Assembly (NCBI GenBank): GCA_025453415.1
Contig: JALOQL010000063.1
Span: forward strand, 1-6,192
From: Minisyncoccota bacterium
GTDB lineage: Bacteria > Patescibacteriota > Minisyncoccia > Minisyncoccales > UBA5738
DNA length: 6,192 bases
Direction of reading: 5' to 3'
Numbering within the stretch: the first letter of the stretch is position 1; every line of letters begins with the position of its first letter. The notes under the pieces are model-generated. The model was not told where the DNA came from. It ran no database searches and saw only the letters and a program-made list of their open reading frames with translations. Below, piece by piece: positions 5,798 through 6,192 of the stretch. The translations under genes were made by a program, and so were the position numbers.

Positions 5798-6145
5798 ATG
5801 GAATCCAAAAAAACATTGGCAGCGATAAAAGGCGCGGTCGTATCGGGAGCGGTTTTGTTTCCTTTTCTAGCGGCCGCCCAGCCGTCCGGAGTCCCTTATA
5901 TGTCGGTGAATACCAGCTTGAACATCGGCCTTATGCTGGGAAAGATTCGGAATTATTTTTTTGGCGCGGTGATTGCCGCCTGTGTTTTCATGGCTTTATG
6001 GGCGGCGCTGGATATCGTCACGGCTGGCGACGACGAAAACAAGATCGCGGGCGCGAAAAAAAGACTCAAATACGCGGTGATGGGTTTGATCGTGGCGGCA
6101 ATGTCTTCGGCGCTTGTTTCTTTGCTTTTGAGCATCGTTTCTTAA
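5798..6145 (+). CDS. Type IV secretion pilin-like protein 3 (two membrane helices)
   Basis: The 115-residue precursor has a signal peptide (Lys4-Lys5, Lys11, hydrophobic 13-24, likely cleavage after Ala25-Ala26-Ala27). The mature protein is short: a 15-residue linker, helix 1 (about 43-71), the loop IVTAGDDENKIAGAKK (73-88) and helix 2 (about 93-113). The loop aligns with those of the two upstream pilin-like proteins at Trp68, Thr75-Ala76, Asp78, Lys82, Lys87 or Lys88, Tyr92-Ala93 and Gly96, which makes this the third paralogue in a row. It lacks the cysteine insert of its neighbour. The gene follows after an 18-nt gap and is very probably in the same operon. Start ATG 5798 precedes the signal peptide directly, without a Shine-Dalgarno sequence. 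Expected role: membrane-stored subunit of a conjugation-like or secretion-like pilus. Confidence 0.78.
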   Translation: MESKKTLAAIKGAVVSGAVLFPFLAAAQPSGVPYMSVNTSLNIGLMLGKIRNYFFGAVIAACVFMALWAALDIVTAGDDENKIAGAKKRLKYAVMGLIVAAMSSALVSLLLSIVS

Positions 6146-6150
6146 AGGTA

Positions 6151-6178
6151 TTGCATATTAAAAGATAATCGCTATAAT
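6151..6178 (+). promoter_or_regulatory. Candidate promoter at the right edge (TTGCAT-N16-TATAAT)
   Basis: A perfect TATAAT (6173-6178) stands 16 nt after TTGCAT (6151-6156), in the AT-rich stretch that begins 5 nt after the third pilin stop. Transcription would start near 6185 and run out of the window, so the gene it serves is not visible. No terminator hairpin is seen between the pilin stop and this promoter. Confidence 0.45.
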
Positions 6179-6192
6179 TTAATTAAATAGAA

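Overview
The window looks like a piece of a Patescibacteria (Candidate Phyla Radiation, CPR) chromosome, probably of the Parcubacteria type. This is inferred from gene families, not from a marker tree. The supporting families are a compact UPF0200/dephospho-CoA-kinase-like P-loop kinase with a tandem paralogue, a short UlaG-like metallo-beta-lactamase-fold protein, a 172-residue class I methyltransferase of a type I associate with CPR genomes, and small two-helix type IV secretion (VirB2/TrbC-like) pilins. All genes lie on the + strand. TGA ends two genes and appears inside none, so the UGA-recoding CPR groups (Gracilibacteria, Absconditabacteria) are unlikely. None of the seven visible starts has a convincing Shine-Dalgarno sequence.

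Layout: 1-255 is the 3' end of one kinase paralogue, and it overlaps the start of a complete kinase (185-748) by 71 nt in another frame. A 73-nt gap with a possible promoter and a weak hairpin plus T8 tract leads to a metallo-beta-lactamase-fold gene (822-1481) whose expected metal ligands are essentially all substituted. A 129-nt AT-rich spacer, built from ATGTCAAA repeats and a 17-nt inverted repeat and holding a possible TATAAT promoter, precedes gyrA (1611-4145). This gene is intact and encodes the DNA gyrase A subunit with a GyrA-box and six C-terminal blades.

After gyrA comes a second AT-rich spacer with a hairpin and four tandem GAAATTN heptamers. It leads into an apparent four-gene operon: a methyltransferase (4275-4793), joined by an ATGA overlap to the first of three consecutive secreted or membrane pilin-like genes (4790-5170, 5183-5779, 5798-6145). 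The three pilins share a signal peptide, two transmembrane helices and a conserved cytoplasmic-loop motif, but differ in the segment after the signal peptide. The middle one carries a six-cysteine, AT-rich insert. The window ends with a rightward TATAAT promoter candidate that would serve a gene beyond the edge.

The housekeeping half (kinases, gyrase) and the surface half (methyltransferase plus pilins) are separated by the repeat-bearing spacers. The most unusual items are the metal-ligand-less hydrolase-fold protein, the tandem kinase overlap and the mosaic pilin trio. No CRISPR array, tRNA, rRNA or insertion sequence is visible.
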